A DNA stretch of 64,000 nucleotides from Chrysolina oricalcia (GCA_944452925.2 OX101825.2:39049639-39113638), one strand, 5' to 3'; positions 42,698 to 55,370 are shown, counted from the stretch's first letter. Notes: a model not told the origin generated them from the sequence alone. A program made the numbers and translations.

Positions 42698-44607
42698 TCA
42701 TAATCAAATACAATATGTAGGGATTGGTTTGTAGATGGAATGTACATTAAGCAAGCAGAGTACAGTTGTTGAGGTGTGAGAGTGAATAGTTCTTGATTGC
42801 AGCTAACATATGATCTATCAAATGTACAATTGCTTTCAAAGTACAGTGTCCCTTCTTGTCTAATATTCATTGGCCTTAAGACCACTATTGGCAATCTATT
42901 ACAACCTCTACATCCATAGATGTAATCTACATTAACTGCACATGAGGCTGTTAGGACTTGCAAACTTTTAATTTCCATGTTGCCAATCATCATAGTGGCA
43001 GTCCCAAGGATTCTCTTTCTAGACATGACTAGCATGTCATCTTCTGTCATATGATATGTAATTCCAGTGTCTCTATTTGATTTAGCTAGTTGTCCTATCT
43101 TCTTGATCTTAGGCGTTGGAGCAAAACATTGAGGGCTACATGACTCAACTCTACAGACCACCTCATTGTAATTAAAAGAGGAAGTTTTGAGATCTAGTGA
43201 AACTTGATAATCACCTATCTTATCTCCCTCTGGCATGTTCAGCTCTGAAGCAACAATTGGTGTTGGCGAACCATTCACTACTATTATGTTATTATCCATG
43301 TGAGGATCTTCATGCATAAAGTTAGTTATATAGACTGGTAGTTTAGTAGATCCGAAGGCATCAATGTCTAATAATCCAGTGCTTGGATTGTTCACGTTTA
43401 ACTTGCTTATAGTTGTGTAGTTCTTATACACAATCTCTAACTCAACTTCCCAGCCACTGCTTTCTTTTTTGTAGACAGTATATAAATCTCCTATTGCCAT
43501 TACTATCCATTTAAAGAAAGTGCAGGAAAGTTTATGCCAACAGGTAGTGTCACATCCCAAAGCCGAGGTAAGGCATCCGTATCCAGCATGAGTGTCATTT
43601 ATATCATTCGAATATCGTCCACCTTTAGTTGTATAATGGCAATTGTTATACCAACATTGTCCTGCTCCCTTGCATTCATAATACGAATCTACTAGGATCT
43701 CCCAGTCTGATGTCTTGTACATTGCTACATATTTAGTGGTTATAGAGGATGCACGAATCTTTATTGTGAAGTTATTATTCTCAATATCTCTAAAGCATAT
43801 CATCTGTCCTGTTTGAATAGGGAAGGTAAACATGTTTGTCTTAACACAGTCACCATTTCTACATACTTCTCCTGCAGAGTTGATGAAGAGGTTGTTGTCA
43901 CAGGCATCAATTACCTCTAATCCATTTGACAATATGAGTGCACCCATAACTGCTGCAGCTGCAGTTTTCTTTGTTATTCCATAGCTCTTCTGTTGCTTGT
44001 TGTGTTTTGCTGCTTCAGAAGGGTGTACTGTCAGGTTGGGATACAATCCAGGGGTGTTAATGTCCTTATTCTCTTTATAAGGGATACCTTGTTCTTCAGG
44101 TACATCATCATCATCACTAATGTCATAAGCAAACTTGTTAAAGTCCTTCTGCCTCTCCATTAGTTCTTCTATAATGACATTATTTATGGGAGTATTACCT
44201 TTATTTAGTTGGTACTTCTTATCTATGGTCTTCTTACTTTTTTCAATTTGTGCTGGGATTTCAATGTATGTCGGATCTGCCATCTGTGGGCTTGTACTAA
44301 CAAGTTTATGGTTAGCTTTGGCCACTTTAGATTTCATTACTTCTTGAACCTTGCTTCCGTATCTACCCTTTGTCTTTTCCTTAATAAGATTTGGCCTATT
44401 GTCAGTTAGTTCAACTATGTTCTTAGTTGCTTTATACTGGGAATGAACCCTTGCACTGTGGTATTTAATTATGACCCATTCCCATATTAATTGTGATAAC
44501 TGTGCCAGCTCCTTGTGGAAAACTCCTAATAATAGTCCACAAATAACCAATGCGATTATTATTCCTATAGCTATAGGGACATAATCTGTGCTACAGCTTT
44601 CAAACAT
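42601..44607 (-). CDS. Gc-like glycoprotein fragment, copy 10
   Basis: One silent change at codon 522 (base 43042). Product as copy 2. Confidence 0.82.
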   Translation of the reverse strand: MFESCSTDYVPIAIGIIIALVICGLLLGVFHKELAQLSQLIWEWVIIKYHSARVHSQYKATKNIVELTDNRPNLIKEKTKGRYGSKVQEVMKSKVAKANHKLVSTSPQMADPTYIEIPAQIEKSKKTIDKKYQLNKGNTPINNVIIEELMERQKDFNKFAYDISDDDDVPEEQGIPYKENKDINTPGLYPNLTVHPSEAAKHNKQQKSYGITKKTAAAAVMGALILSNGLEVIDACDNNLFINSAGEVCRNGDCVKTNMFTFPIQTGQMICFRDIENNNFTIKIRASSITTKYVAMYKTSDWEILVDSYYECKGAGQCWYNNCHYTTKGGRYSNDINDTHAGYGCLTSALGCDTTCWHKLSCTFFKWIVMAIGDLYTVYKKESSGWEVELEIVYKNYTTISKLNVNNPSTGLLDIDAFGSTKLPVYITNFMHEDPHMDNNIIVVNGSPTPIVASELNMPEGDKIGDYQVSLDLKTSSFNYNEVVCRVESCSPQCFAPTPKIKKIGQLAKSNRDTGITYHMTEDDMLVMSRKRILGTATMMIGNMEIKSLQVLTASCAVNVDYIYGCRGCNRLPIVVLRPMNIRQEGTLYFESNCTFDRSYVSCNQELFTLTPQQLYSACLMYIPSTNQSLHIVFDYEFLGRSMKKKLQVSWSSRGGKHNHGFQFSPSL

Positions 44608-44819
44608 CTGATTATAAGTGCAATAGATTTCTGAAGTACTTTCCTTGTTTCTAATTTATCAGATCTTCCTTCATGGGTATGGTCGCTTCGTTTCACAAAA
44701 CGACAATTCTTTTCTATCACTCTCGCTCTACATGATGATTTCTTGTGTTCTTCACATTTCCAATATATCGTGTCATTGCGCTGGTATTCTTTTACATAAA
44801 AATATCCATCCAATATCAT
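44571..44819 (-). CDS. FLYWCH fragment, copy 10
   Basis: Identical to copy 1. Confidence 0.7.
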   Translation of the reverse strand: MILDGYFYVKEYQRNDTIYWKCEEHKKSSCRARVIEKNCRFVKRSDHTHEGRSDKLETRKVLQKSIALIIRCLKAVAQIMSL

Positions 44820-45063
44820 TTTTTTTGTCCAGATTGACTATTTATGTAAGACATATTTCAATATTTCGTTACCGACTCTGACATTAATTCTGAAATGTTA
44901 TGTTGATTACTATAGTTATATAATCACGTTCGAATCTTTCATTTGAATGAATTTTTATATACAAGGAGTTTGATAATTATTTGATTGCGATGAAAATTAA
45001 TCGAAATTATTTTAAAAGAGGAACAACGAAACCAAACCTATATATGATTCGATTAAATTGTTG

Positions 45064-45238
45064 TTCGATCGATTGCACTTTCGTTCAATTGATTATTCGA
45101 TCGATTGATTTTCGATCAATTGATTATTCGATCATTTTATTTTTCGATCAATTGATTTTCGATCAATTGATTTTCGATCAATTGATATTCGATCAAATGA
45201 TCTTCGATCAAATGATTTTCTATCAAATGAATTCGATT
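45064..45238. repeat. Minisatellite, copy 10
   Basis: As copy 1, same monomer number. Confidence 0.85.
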
Positions 45239-45712
45239 AAATTTCCGGCAATCTTATGTTAAATTCTCAGAAGGCTTCGCAACTGACCCAAAGAGGTTAA
45301 AGAAAAAACAATAAGATGCACTTACTTTTGAGTATGTCCATAATATTACAATTTCATCTTCTAAGGAAGGTTGTTGATAGCTTTTGGCTACCTATCTTGC
45401 TCTCTCTTCCTCTATCTTCAGCACTCTGTTAGCCAATTTTTCAGTAAAAACCATCTCGAATCAATTAGTTTTATATCCGGTTACTTGTTGAACATGTTTT
45501 ATTTTCTTCTGGTGCTGAAATCTCTTCTTCTATGGCCTCGTCCCATCCTCTATCAATTGTTTCCCGCTTTCAAATGAGTCACTGTGTATATAAGTTCCGA
45601 TATATTATTTTCAAAGTTTTCACACATTTTTCTTACGAAGATAACCTAAACCATCACATAAACTTGCTTCTGAAACCTGTTGCATATAGTTTACTTCCTA
45701 TAATAAATTATC

Positions 45713-45976
45713 AACGATCAAACGAACTTACCTTCAAGTGAAGTTCGATCGTGATTATATGAGTGTCCAGTCCGAAGATATCACTTGAAATACTACGAAT
45801 AAGCCCTCTGTCCCCTCTCGTAGCGCTCGTACCATAATCCATGCTAGCTCATTCTGTTCAACTAAGAACCATCACTGCAACTTGGGTTGTGGGTTGGGTG
45901 GGTAGTGATATCTTCGGACTGGCCACTCATATAATCACGATCGAACTTCACTGGAAGGTAAGTTCGTTTGATCGTT
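45713..45976. repeat. 73 bp inverted repeat, copy 10
   Basis: As copy 1. Confidence 0.85.
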
Positions 45977-46235
45977 AATTATATATCGTGTCCAGTCCTC
46001 GATATCACTTGAAATACTACGTAGATGTTTAGAGATGAGAAGTTGCAGTGGGTGACATGAATAAAGGTCTCAGAAAACATACAGAAACGAAATTGTGTTT
46101 TATTGAGATCAATACTCATTTCATATGTGATGTTGCTTAGTAGCAAATGAACAATATCCCATGAGATTCTCAATCAAATAAACAGGTGTTTTATAAAAAC
46201 TAAGCTAAATTAAAAATACATTTTGATGTTGACAT

Positions 46236-47269
46236 TTATGGTCTGCCAATGGATAAAATTGCTTTCGCATAATCAGGGTTTTTCGCTAGTGGGCGATTAT
46301 AGAACTTTGCGAAAGTTCCGTATTTTTCGGACCATCCTATAGTTTTACAAATATCTTCCACGGATATGCCCTGTCGCAGCGCTTTGAAGAAGAGCAGTGT
46401 CTAGTCGAGTGGGGTTTGAATTTTGTGGTATCAATTCCAGCCTGATCAAGTAGAGTCCTGACCCATCGACTGAGGGTTTGTTTGGTGGCGACCGAATAAG
46501 GCTTCTTGTGTGTTAGAAACAGAAAATCGTGGCCATTTCTTATATCTGTTGTTCTTTCTATGTATTGTATCAATGTATATGCGCAGCAGAGAACCGGTCT
46601 CTCTTTGTAGAATGGTATATGGAGTGTTGGTTGTGGTCGATTTATTCCGGACGTCTTAATTGGGTCCGTTATGTGAATCTGTATCTCTGTATCGGTGTTC
46701 ACAATGTTGGATAACCTGATGAGGTATATCGTTTGGAGTCGACCCCCAGTAATTAGGGCTAGTAGTGTTACGAGTTTGAATGAGATTGCTTGAAGGCTGT
46801 GGGATTGAGGAAGGTTCTCTATGTGTTGTAGCAACGGTCTCGGGTCCCAAGTCGTCTCGTATCTAGGTTGAGACGGTCGTAGCTTTGATAGGCCTCTCAT
46901 AAATCTTGTGAGGACAGGGTCGTTTCCAAGGTCTCTGTTGAGTATCAGAGAGAGAGCCGATTTGTGGGAATTGAAGGTCCCAAATTTGGATTGTCCTTTA
47001 GCGTATATTGACTGCAAGAATGTAAGCACATCATTGGTGGAGGCTTCGTGCGGAGAAATGGCTCGGTTTTTGCAAAAAAGTCACCACTGGCGATATGTGG
47101 AATTATACTGTTTTAGTGTGCCCTCTGATAACGAAGCTATGATTATGTCGATGGCTTCTTCCGGTATCTTCCTTATCTGGTATGCTTTCCTGATAATACT
47201 GCGGCAGCCAGGATAACCTTCGAGTACAGAGGGTGACGTTCTCTGGAAGGGGAAGACAACAGATTTGGA
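46236..47269 (-). pseudogene. Tyrosine recombinase pseudogene, copy 10
   Basis: Same two breaks, with the T variant at 46340. Confidence 0.8.
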
Positions 47270-47394
47270 TCAGGACCAAGAAATAATATATCGCTTTTCA
47301 CAAGCTTGGTGAAAACTGGAAACCATGGTTGTGCTTGCCACCACGGGACGACCAGGATACCTGTAGCTTTTTCTTCATAGATCTTCCTAAAAAT
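47173..47394 (-). pseudogene. DIRS RT-tail remnant, copy 11
   Basis: As copy 2. Confidence 0.6.
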
Positions 47395-49304
47395 TCATAA
47401 TCAAATACAATATGTAGGGATTGGTTTGTAGATGGAATGTACATTAAGCAAGCAGAGTACAGTTGTTGAGGTGTGAGAGTGAATAGTTCTTGATTGCAGC
47501 TAACATATGATCTATCAAATGTACAATTGCTTTCAAAGTACAGTGTCCCTTCTTGTCTAATATTCATTGGCCTTAAGACCACTATTGGCAATCTATTACA
47601 ACCTCTACATCCATAGATGTAATCTACATTAACTGCACATGAGGCTGTTAGGACTTGCAAACTTTTAATTTCCATGTTGCCAATCATCATAGTGGCAGTC
47701 CCAAGGATTCTCTTTCTAGACATGACTAGCATGTCATCCTCTGTCATATGATATGTAATTCCAGTGTCTCTATTTGATTTAGCTAGTTGTCCTATCTTCT
47801 TGATCTTAGGCGTTGGAGCAAAACATTGAGGGCTACATGACTCAACTCTACAGACCACCTCATTGTAATTAAAAGAGGAAGTTTTGAGATCTAGTGAAAC
47901 TTGATAATCACCTATCTTATCTCCCTCTGGCATGTTCAGCTCTGAAGCAACAATTGGTGTTGGCGAACCATTCACTACTATTATGTTATTATCCATGTGA
48001 GGATCTTCATGCATAAAGTTAGTTATATAGACTGGTAGTTTAGTAGATCCGAAGGCATCAATGTCTAATAATCCAGTGCTTGGATTGTTCACGTTTAACT
48101 TGCTTATAGTTGTGTAGTTCTTATACACAATCTCTAACTCAACTTCCCAGCCACTGCTTTCTTTTTTGTAGACAGTATATAAATCTCCTATTGCCATTAC
48201 TATCCATTTAAAGAAAGTGCAGGAAAGTTTATGCCAACAGGTAGTGTCACATCCCAAAGCCGAGGTAAGGCATCCGTATCCAGCATGAGTGTCATTTATA
48301 TCATTCGAATATCGTCCACCTTTAGTTGTATAATGGCAATTGTTATACCAACATTGTCCTGCTCCCTTGCATTCATAATACGAATCTACTAGGATCTCCC
48401 AGTCTGATGTCTTGTACATTGCTACATATTTAGTGGTTATAGAGGATGCACGAATCTTTATTGTGAAGTTATTATTCTCAATATCTCTAAAGCATATCAT
48501 CTGTCCTGTTTGAATAGGGAAGGTAAACATGTTTGTCTTAACACAGTCACCATTTCTACATACTTCTCCTGCAGAGTTGATGAAGAGGTTGTTGTCACAG
48601 GCATCAATTACCTCTAATCCATTTGACAATATGAGTGCACCCATAACTGCTGCAGCTGCAGTTTTCTTTGTTATTCCATAGCTCTTCTGTTGCTTGTTGT
48701 GTTTTGCTGCTTCAGAAGGGTGTACTGTCAGGTTGGGATACAATCCAGGGGTGTTAATGTCCTTATTCTCTTTATAAGGGATACCTTGTTCTTCAGGTAC
48801 ATCATCATCATCACTAATGTCATAAGCAAACTTGTTAAAGTCCTTCTGCCTCTCCATTAGTTCTTCTATAATGACATTATTTATGGGAGTATTACCTTTA
48901 TTTAGTTGGTACTTCTTATCTATGGTCTTCTTACTTTTTTCAATTTGTGCTGGGATTTCAATGTATGTCGGATCTGCCATCTGTGGGCTTGTACTAACAA
49001 GTTTATGGTTAGCTTTGGCCACTTTAGATTTCATTACTTCTTGAACCTTGCTTCCGTATCTACCCTTTGTCTTTTCCTTAATAAGATTTGGCCTATTGTC
49101 AGTTAGTTCAACTATGTTCTTAGTTGCTTTATACTGGGAATGAACCCTTGCACTGTGGTATTTAATTATGACCCATTCCCATATTAATTGTGATAACTGT
49201 GCCAGCTCCTTGTGGAAAACTCCTAATAATAGTCCACAAATAACCAATGCGATTATTATTCCTATAGCTATTGGGACATAATCTGTGCTACAGCTTTCAA
49301 ACAT
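47298..49304 (-). CDS. Gc-like glycoprotein fragment, copy 11
   Basis: One silent change at codon 11 (base 49272). Product as copy 2. Confidence 0.82.
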   Translation of the reverse strand: MFESCSTDYVPIAIGIIIALVICGLLLGVFHKELAQLSQLIWEWVIIKYHSARVHSQYKATKNIVELTDNRPNLIKEKTKGRYGSKVQEVMKSKVAKANHKLVSTSPQMADPTYIEIPAQIEKSKKTIDKKYQLNKGNTPINNVIIEELMERQKDFNKFAYDISDDDDVPEEQGIPYKENKDINTPGLYPNLTVHPSEAAKHNKQQKSYGITKKTAAAAVMGALILSNGLEVIDACDNNLFINSAGEVCRNGDCVKTNMFTFPIQTGQMICFRDIENNNFTIKIRASSITTKYVAMYKTSDWEILVDSYYECKGAGQCWYNNCHYTTKGGRYSNDINDTHAGYGCLTSALGCDTTCWHKLSCTFFKWIVMAIGDLYTVYKKESSGWEVELEIVYKNYTTISKLNVNNPSTGLLDIDAFGSTKLPVYITNFMHEDPHMDNNIIVVNGSPTPIVASELNMPEGDKIGDYQVSLDLKTSSFNYNEVVCRVESCSPQCFAPTPKIKKIGQLAKSNRDTGITYHMTEDDMLVMSRKRILGTATMMIGNMEIKSLQVLTASCAVNVDYIYGCRGCNRLPIVVLRPMNIRQEGTLYFESNCTFDRSYVSCNQELFTLTPQQLYSACLMYIPSTNQSLHIVFDYEFLGRSMKKKLQVSWSSRGGKHNHGFQFSPSL

Positions 49305-49516
49305 CTGATTATAAGTGCAATAGATTTCTGAAGTACTTTCCTTGTTTCTAATTTATCAGATCTTCCTTCATGGGTATGGTCGCTTCGTTTCACAAAACGA
49401 CAATTCTTTTCTATCACTCTCGCTCTACATGATGATTTCTTGTGTTCTTCACATTTCCAATATATCGTGTCATTGCGCTGGTATTCTTTTACATAAAAAT
49501 ATCCATCCAATATCAT
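49268..49516 (-). CDS. FLYWCH fragment, copy 11
   Basis: The last residue is Gln instead of Leu (base 49272). The finger itself is unchanged. Confidence 0.7.
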   Translation of the reverse strand: MILDGYFYVKEYQRNDTIYWKCEEHKKSSCRARVIEKNCRFVKRSDHTHEGRSDKLETRKVLQKSIALIIRCLKAVAQIMSQ

Positions 49517-49760
49517 TTTTTTTGTCCAGATTGACTATTTATGTAAGACATATTTCAATATTTCGTTACCGACTCTGACATTAATTCTGAAATGTTATGT
49601 TGATTACTATAGTTATATAATCACGTTCGAATCTTTCATTTGAATGAATTTTTATATACAAGGAGTTTGATAATTATTTGATTGCGATGAAAATTAATCG
49701 AAATTATTTTAAAAGAGGAACAACGAAACCAAACCTATATATGATTCGATTAAATTGTTG

Positions 49761-49935
49761 TTCGATCGATTGCACTTTCGTTCAATTGATTATTCGATCG
49801 ATTGATTTTCGATCAATTGATTATTCGATCATTTTATTTTTCGATCAATTGATTTTCGATCAATTGATTTTCGATCAATTGATATTCGATCAAATGATCT
49901 TCGATCAAATGATTTTCTATCAAATGAATTCGATT
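49761..49935. repeat. Minisatellite, copy 11
   Basis: As copy 1, same monomer number. Confidence 0.85.
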
Positions 49936-50409
49936 AAATTTCCGGCAATCTTATGTTAAATTCTCAGAAGGCTTCGCAACTGACCCAAAGAGGTTAAAGA
50001 AAAAACAATAAGATGCACTTACTTTTGAGTATGTCCATAATATTACAATTTCATCTTCTAAGGAAGGTTGTTGATAGCTTTTGGCTACCTATCTTGCTCT
50101 CTCTTCCTCTATCTTCAGCACTCTGTTAGCCAATTTTTCAGTAAAAACCATCTCGAATCAATTAGTTTTATATCCGGTTACTTGTTGAACATGTTTTATT
50201 TTCTTCTGGTGCTGAAATCTCTTCTTCTATGGCCTCGTCCCATCCTCTATCAATTGTTTCCCGCTTTCAAATGAGTCACTGTGTATATAAGTTCCGATAT
50301 ATTATTTTCAAAGTTTTCACACATTTTTCTTACGAAGATAACCTAAACCATCACATAAACTTGCTTCTGAAACCTGTTGCATATAGTTTACTTCCTATAA
50401 TAAATTATC

Positions 50410-50673
50410 AACGATCAAACGAACTTACCTTCAAGTGAAGTTCGATCGTGATTATATGAGTGTCCAGTCCGAAGATATCACTTGAAATACTACGAATAAG
50501 CCCTCTGTCCCCTCTCGTAGCGCTCGTACCATAATCCATGCTAGCTCATTCTGTTCAACTAAGAACCATCACTGCAACTTGGGTTGTGGGTTGGGTGGGT
50601 AGTGATATCTTCGGACTGGCCACTCATATAATCACGATCGAACTTCACTGGAAGGTAAGTTCGTTTGATCGTT
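50410..50673. repeat. 73 bp inverted repeat, copy 11
   Basis: As copy 1. Confidence 0.85.
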
Positions 50674-50932
50674 AATTATATATCGTGTCCAGTCCTCGAT
50701 ATCACTTGAAATACTACGTAGATGTTTAGAGATGAGAAGTTGCAGTGGGTGACATGAATAAAGGTCTCAGAAAACATACAGAAACGAAATTGTGTTTTAT
50801 TGAGATCAATACTCATTTCATATGTGATGTTGCTTAGTAGCAAATGAACAATATCCCATGAGATTCTCAATCAAATAAACAGGTGTTTTATAAAAACTAA
50901 GCTAAATTAAAAATACATTTTGATGTTGACAT

Positions 50933-51966
50933 TTATGGTCTGCCAATGGATAAAATTGCTTTCGCATAATCAGGGTTTTTCGCTAGTGGGCGATTATAGA
51001 ACTTTGCGAAAGTTCCGTATTTTTCGGACCATCCTATAGTTTTACAAATATCTTCCACGGATATGCCCTGTCGCAGCGCTTTGAAGAAGAGCAGTGTCTA
51101 GTCGAGTGGGGTTTGAATTTTGTGGTATCAATTCCAGCCTGATCAAGTAGAGTCCTGACCCATCGACTGAGGGTTTGTTTGGTGGCGACCGAATAAGGCT
51201 TCTTGTGTGTTAGAAACAGAAAATCGTGGCCATTTCTTATATCTGTTGTTCTTTCTATGTATTGTATCAATGTATATGCGCAGCAGAGAACCGGTCTCTC
51301 TTTGTAGAATGGTATATGGAGTGTTGGTTGTGGTCGATTTATTCCGGACGTCTTAATTGGGTCCGTTATGTGAATCTGTATCTCTGTATCGGTGTTCACA
51401 ATGTTGGATAACCTGATGAGGTATATCGTTTGGAGTCGACCCCCAGTAATTAGGGCTAGTAGTGTTACGAGTTTGAATGAGATTGCTTGAAGGCTGTGGG
51501 ATTGAGGAAGGTTCTCTATGTGTTGTAGCAACGGTCTCGGGTCCCAAGTCGTCTCGTATCTAGGTTGAGACGGTCGTAGCTTTGATAGGCCTCTCATAAA
51601 TCTTGTGAGGACAGGGTCGTTTCCAAGGTCTCTGTTGAGTATCAGAGAGAGAGCCGATTTGTGGGAATTGAAGGTCCCAAATTTGGATTGTCCTTTAGCG
51701 TATATTGACTGCAAGAATGTAAGCACATCATTGGTGGAGGCTTCGTGCGGAGAAATGGCTCGGTTTTTGCAAAAAAGTCACCACTGGCGATATGTGGAAT
51801 TATACTGTTTTAGTGTGCCCTCTGATAACGAAGCTATGATTATGTCGATGGCTTCTTCCGGTATCTTCCTTATCTGGTATGCTTTCCTGATAATACTGCG
51901 GCAGCCAGGATAACCTTCGAGTACAGAGGGTGACGTTCTCTGGAAGGGGAAGACAACAGATTTGGA
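50933..51966 (-). pseudogene. Tyrosine recombinase pseudogene, copy 11
   Basis: Same two breaks, with the T variant at 51037. Confidence 0.8.
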
Positions 51967-52091
51967 TCAGGACCAAGAAATAATATATCGCTTTTCACAA
52001 GCTTGGTGAAAACTGGAAACCATGGTTGTGCTTGCCACCACGGGACGACCAGGATACCTGTAGCTTTTTCTTCATAGATCTTCCTAAAAAT
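51870..52091 (-). pseudogene. DIRS RT-tail remnant, copy 12
   Basis: As copy 2. Confidence 0.6.
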
Positions 52092-54001
52092 TCATAATCA
52101 AATACAATATGTAGGGATTGGTTTGTAGATGGAATGTACATTAAGCAAGCAGAGTACAGTTGTTGAGGTGTGAGAGTGAATAGTTCTTGATTGCAGCTAA
52201 CATATGATCTATCAAATGTACAATTGCTTTCAAAGTACAGTGTCCCTTCTTGTCTAATATTCATTGGCCTTAAGACCACTATTGGCAATCTATTACAACC
52301 TCTACATCCATAGATGTAATCTACATTAACTGCACATGAGGCTGTTAGGACTTGCAAACTTTTAATTTCCATGTTGCCAATCATCATAGTGGCAGTCCCA
52401 AGGATTCTCTTTCTAGACATGACTAGCATGTCATCCTCTGTCATATGATATGTAATTCCAGTGTCTCTATTTGATTTAGCTAGTTGTCCTATCTTCTTGA
52501 TCTTAGGCGTTGGAGCAAAACATTGAGGGCTACATGACTCAACTCTACAGACCACCTCATTGTAATTAAAAGAGGAAGTTTTGAGATCTAGTGAAACTTG
52601 ATAATCACCTATCTTATCTCCCTCTGGCATGTTCAGCTCTGAAGCAACAATTGGTGTTGGCGAACCATTCACTACTATTATGTTATTATCCATGTGAGGA
52701 TCTTCATGCATAAAGTTAGTTATATAGACTGGTAGTTTAGTAGATCCGAAGGCATCAATGTCTAATAATCCAGTGCTTGGATTGTTCACGTTTAACTTGC
52801 TTATAGTTGTGTAGTTCTTATACACAATCTCTAACTCAACTTCCCAGCCACTGCTTTCTTTTTTGTAGACAGTATATAAATCTCCTATTGCCATTACTAT
52901 CCATTTAAAGAAAGTGCAGGAAAGTTTATGCCAACAGGTAGTGTCACATCCCAAAGCCGAGGTAAGGCATCCGTATCCAGCATGAGTGTCATTTATATCA
53001 TTCGAATATCGTCCACCTTTAGTTGTATAATGGCAATTGTTATACCAACATTGTCCTGCTCCCTTGCATTCATAATACGAATCTACTAGGATCTCCCAGT
53101 CTGATGTCTTGTACATTGCTACATATTTAGTGGTTATAGAGGATGCACGAATCTTTATTGTGAAGTTATTATTCTCAATATCTCTAAAGCATATCATCTG
53201 TCCTGTTTGAATAGGGAAGGTAAACATGTTTGTCTTAACACAGTCACCATTTCTACATACTTCTCCTGCAGAGTTGATGAAGAGGTTGTTGTCACAGGCA
53301 TCAATTACCTCTAATCCATTTGACAATATGAGTGCACCCATAACTGCTGCAGCTGCAGTTTTCTTTGTTATTCCATAGCTCTTCTGTTGCTTGTTGTGTT
53401 TTGCTGCTTCAGAAGGGTGTACTGTCAGGTTGGGATACAATCCAGGGGTGTTAATGTCCTTATTCTCTTTATAAGGGATACCTTGTTCTTCAGGTACATC
53501 ATCATCATCACTAATGTCATAAGCAAACTTGTTAAAGTCCTTCTGCCTCTCCATTAGTTCTTCTATAATGACATTATTTATGGGAGTATTACCTTTATTT
53601 AGTTGGTACTTCTTATCTATGGTCTTCTTACTTTTTTCAATTTGTGCTGGGATTTCAATGTATGTCGGATCTGCCATCTGTGGGCTTGTACTAACAAGTT
53701 TATGGTTAGCTTTGGCCACTTTAGATTTCATTACTTCTTGAACCTTGCTTCCGTATCTACCCTTTGTCTTTTCCTTAATAAGATTTGGCCTATTGTCAGT
53801 TAGTTCAACTATGTTCTTAGTTGCTTTATACTGGGAATGAACCCTTGCACTGTGGTATTTAATTATGACCCATTCCCATATTAATTGTGATAACTGTGCC
53901 AGCTCCTTGTGGAAAACTCCTAATAATAGTCCACAAATAACCAATGCGATTATTATTCCTATAGCTATAGGGACATAATCTGTGCTACAGCTTTCAAACA
54001 T
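51995..54001 (-). CDS. Gc-like glycoprotein fragment, copy 12
   Basis: Predicted product identical to copy 2. Confidence 0.82.
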   Translation of the reverse strand: MFESCSTDYVPIAIGIIIALVICGLLLGVFHKELAQLSQLIWEWVIIKYHSARVHSQYKATKNIVELTDNRPNLIKEKTKGRYGSKVQEVMKSKVAKANHKLVSTSPQMADPTYIEIPAQIEKSKKTIDKKYQLNKGNTPINNVIIEELMERQKDFNKFAYDISDDDDVPEEQGIPYKENKDINTPGLYPNLTVHPSEAAKHNKQQKSYGITKKTAAAAVMGALILSNGLEVIDACDNNLFINSAGEVCRNGDCVKTNMFTFPIQTGQMICFRDIENNNFTIKIRASSITTKYVAMYKTSDWEILVDSYYECKGAGQCWYNNCHYTTKGGRYSNDINDTHAGYGCLTSALGCDTTCWHKLSCTFFKWIVMAIGDLYTVYKKESSGWEVELEIVYKNYTTISKLNVNNPSTGLLDIDAFGSTKLPVYITNFMHEDPHMDNNIIVVNGSPTPIVASELNMPEGDKIGDYQVSLDLKTSSFNYNEVVCRVESCSPQCFAPTPKIKKIGQLAKSNRDTGITYHMTEDDMLVMSRKRILGTATMMIGNMEIKSLQVLTASCAVNVDYIYGCRGCNRLPIVVLRPMNIRQEGTLYFESNCTFDRSYVSCNQELFTLTPQQLYSACLMYIPSTNQSLHIVFDYEFLGRSMKKKLQVSWSSRGGKHNHGFQFSPSL

Positions 54002-54213
54002 CTGATTATAAGTGCAATAGATTTCTGAAGTACTTTCCTTGTTTCTAATTTATCAGATCTTCCTTCATGGGTATGGTCGCTTCGTTTCACAAAACGACAA
54101 TTCTTTTCTATCACTCTCGCTCTACATGATGATTTCTTGTGTTCTTCACATTTCCAATATATCGTGTCATTGCGCTGGTATTCTTTTACATAAAAATATC
54201 CATCCAATATCAT
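53965..54213 (-). CDS. FLYWCH fragment, copy 12
   Basis: Identical to copy 1. Confidence 0.7.
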   Translation of the reverse strand: MILDGYFYVKEYQRNDTIYWKCEEHKKSSCRARVIEKNCRFVKRSDHTHEGRSDKLETRKVLQKSIALIIRCLKAVAQIMSL

Positions 54214-54457
54214 TTTTTTTGTCCAGATTGACTATTTATGTAAGACATATTTCAATATTTCGTTACCGACTCTGACATTAATTCTGAAATGTTATGTTGA
54301 TTACTATAGTTATATAATCACGTTCGAATCTTTCATTTGAATGAATTTTTATATACAAGGAGTTTGATAATTATTTGATTGCGATGAAAATTAATCGAAA
54401 TTATTTTAAAAGAGGAACAACGAAACCAAACCTATATATGATTCGATTAAATTGTTG

Positions 54458-54632
54458 TTCGATCGATTGCACTTTCGTTCAATTGATTATTCGATCGATT
54501 GATTTTCGATCAATTGATTATTCGATCATTTTATTTTTCGATCAATTGATTTTCGATCAATTGATTTTCGATCAATTGATATTCGATCAAATGATCTTCG
54601 ATCAAATGATTTTCTATCAAATGAATTCGATT
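54458..54632. repeat. Minisatellite, copy 12
   Basis: As copy 1, same monomer number. Confidence 0.85.
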
Positions 54633-55106
54633 AAATTTCCGGCAATCTTATGTTAAATTCTCAGAAGGCTTCGCAACTGACCCAAAGAGGTTAAAGAAAA
54701 AACAATAAGATGCACTTACTTTTGAGTATGTCCATAATATTACAATTTCATCTTCTAAGGAAGGTTGTTGATAGCTTTTGGCTACCTATCTTGCTCTCTC
54801 TTCCTCTATCTTCAGCACTCTGTTAGCCAATTTTTCAGTAAAAACCATCTCGAATCAATTAGTTTTATATCCGGTTACTTGTTGAACATGTTTTATTTTC
54901 TTCTGGTGCTGAAATCTCTTCTTCTATGGCCTCGTCCCATCCTCTATCAATTGTTTCCCGCTTTCAAATGAGTCACTGTGTATATAAGTTCCGATATATT
55001 ATTTTCAAAGTTTTCACACATTTTTCTTACGAAGATAACCTAAACCATCACATAAACTTGCTTCTGAAACCTGTTGCATATAGTTTACTTCCTATAATAA
55101 ATTATC

Positions 55107-55370
55107 AACGATCAAACGAACTTACCTTCAAGTGAAGTTCGATCGTGATTATATGAGTGTCCAGTCCGAAGATATCACTTGAAATACTACGAATAAGCCC
55201 TCTGTCCCCTCTCGTAGCGCTCGTACCATAATCCATGCTAGCTCATTCTGTTCAACTAAGAACCATCACTGCAACTTGGGTTGTGGGTTGGGTGGGTAGT
55301 GATATCTTCGGACTGGCCACTCATATAATCACGATCGAACTTCACTGGAAGGTAAGTTCGTTTGATCGTT
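55107..55370. repeat. 73 bp inverted repeat, copy 12
   Basis: As copy 1. Confidence 0.85.

Larger units (their letters stand above)
42489..47185 (-). repeat. Array unit copy 10
   Basis: Private T at 43042 (silent in the glycoprotein-like ORF) and the shared T at 46340. Confidence 0.95.
47186..51882 (-). repeat. Array unit copy 11
   Basis: Private A to T at 49272, silent in the glycoprotein-like ORF but changing the last residue of the overlapping FLYWCH frame (L to Q). Carries the shared T at 51037. Confidence 0.95.
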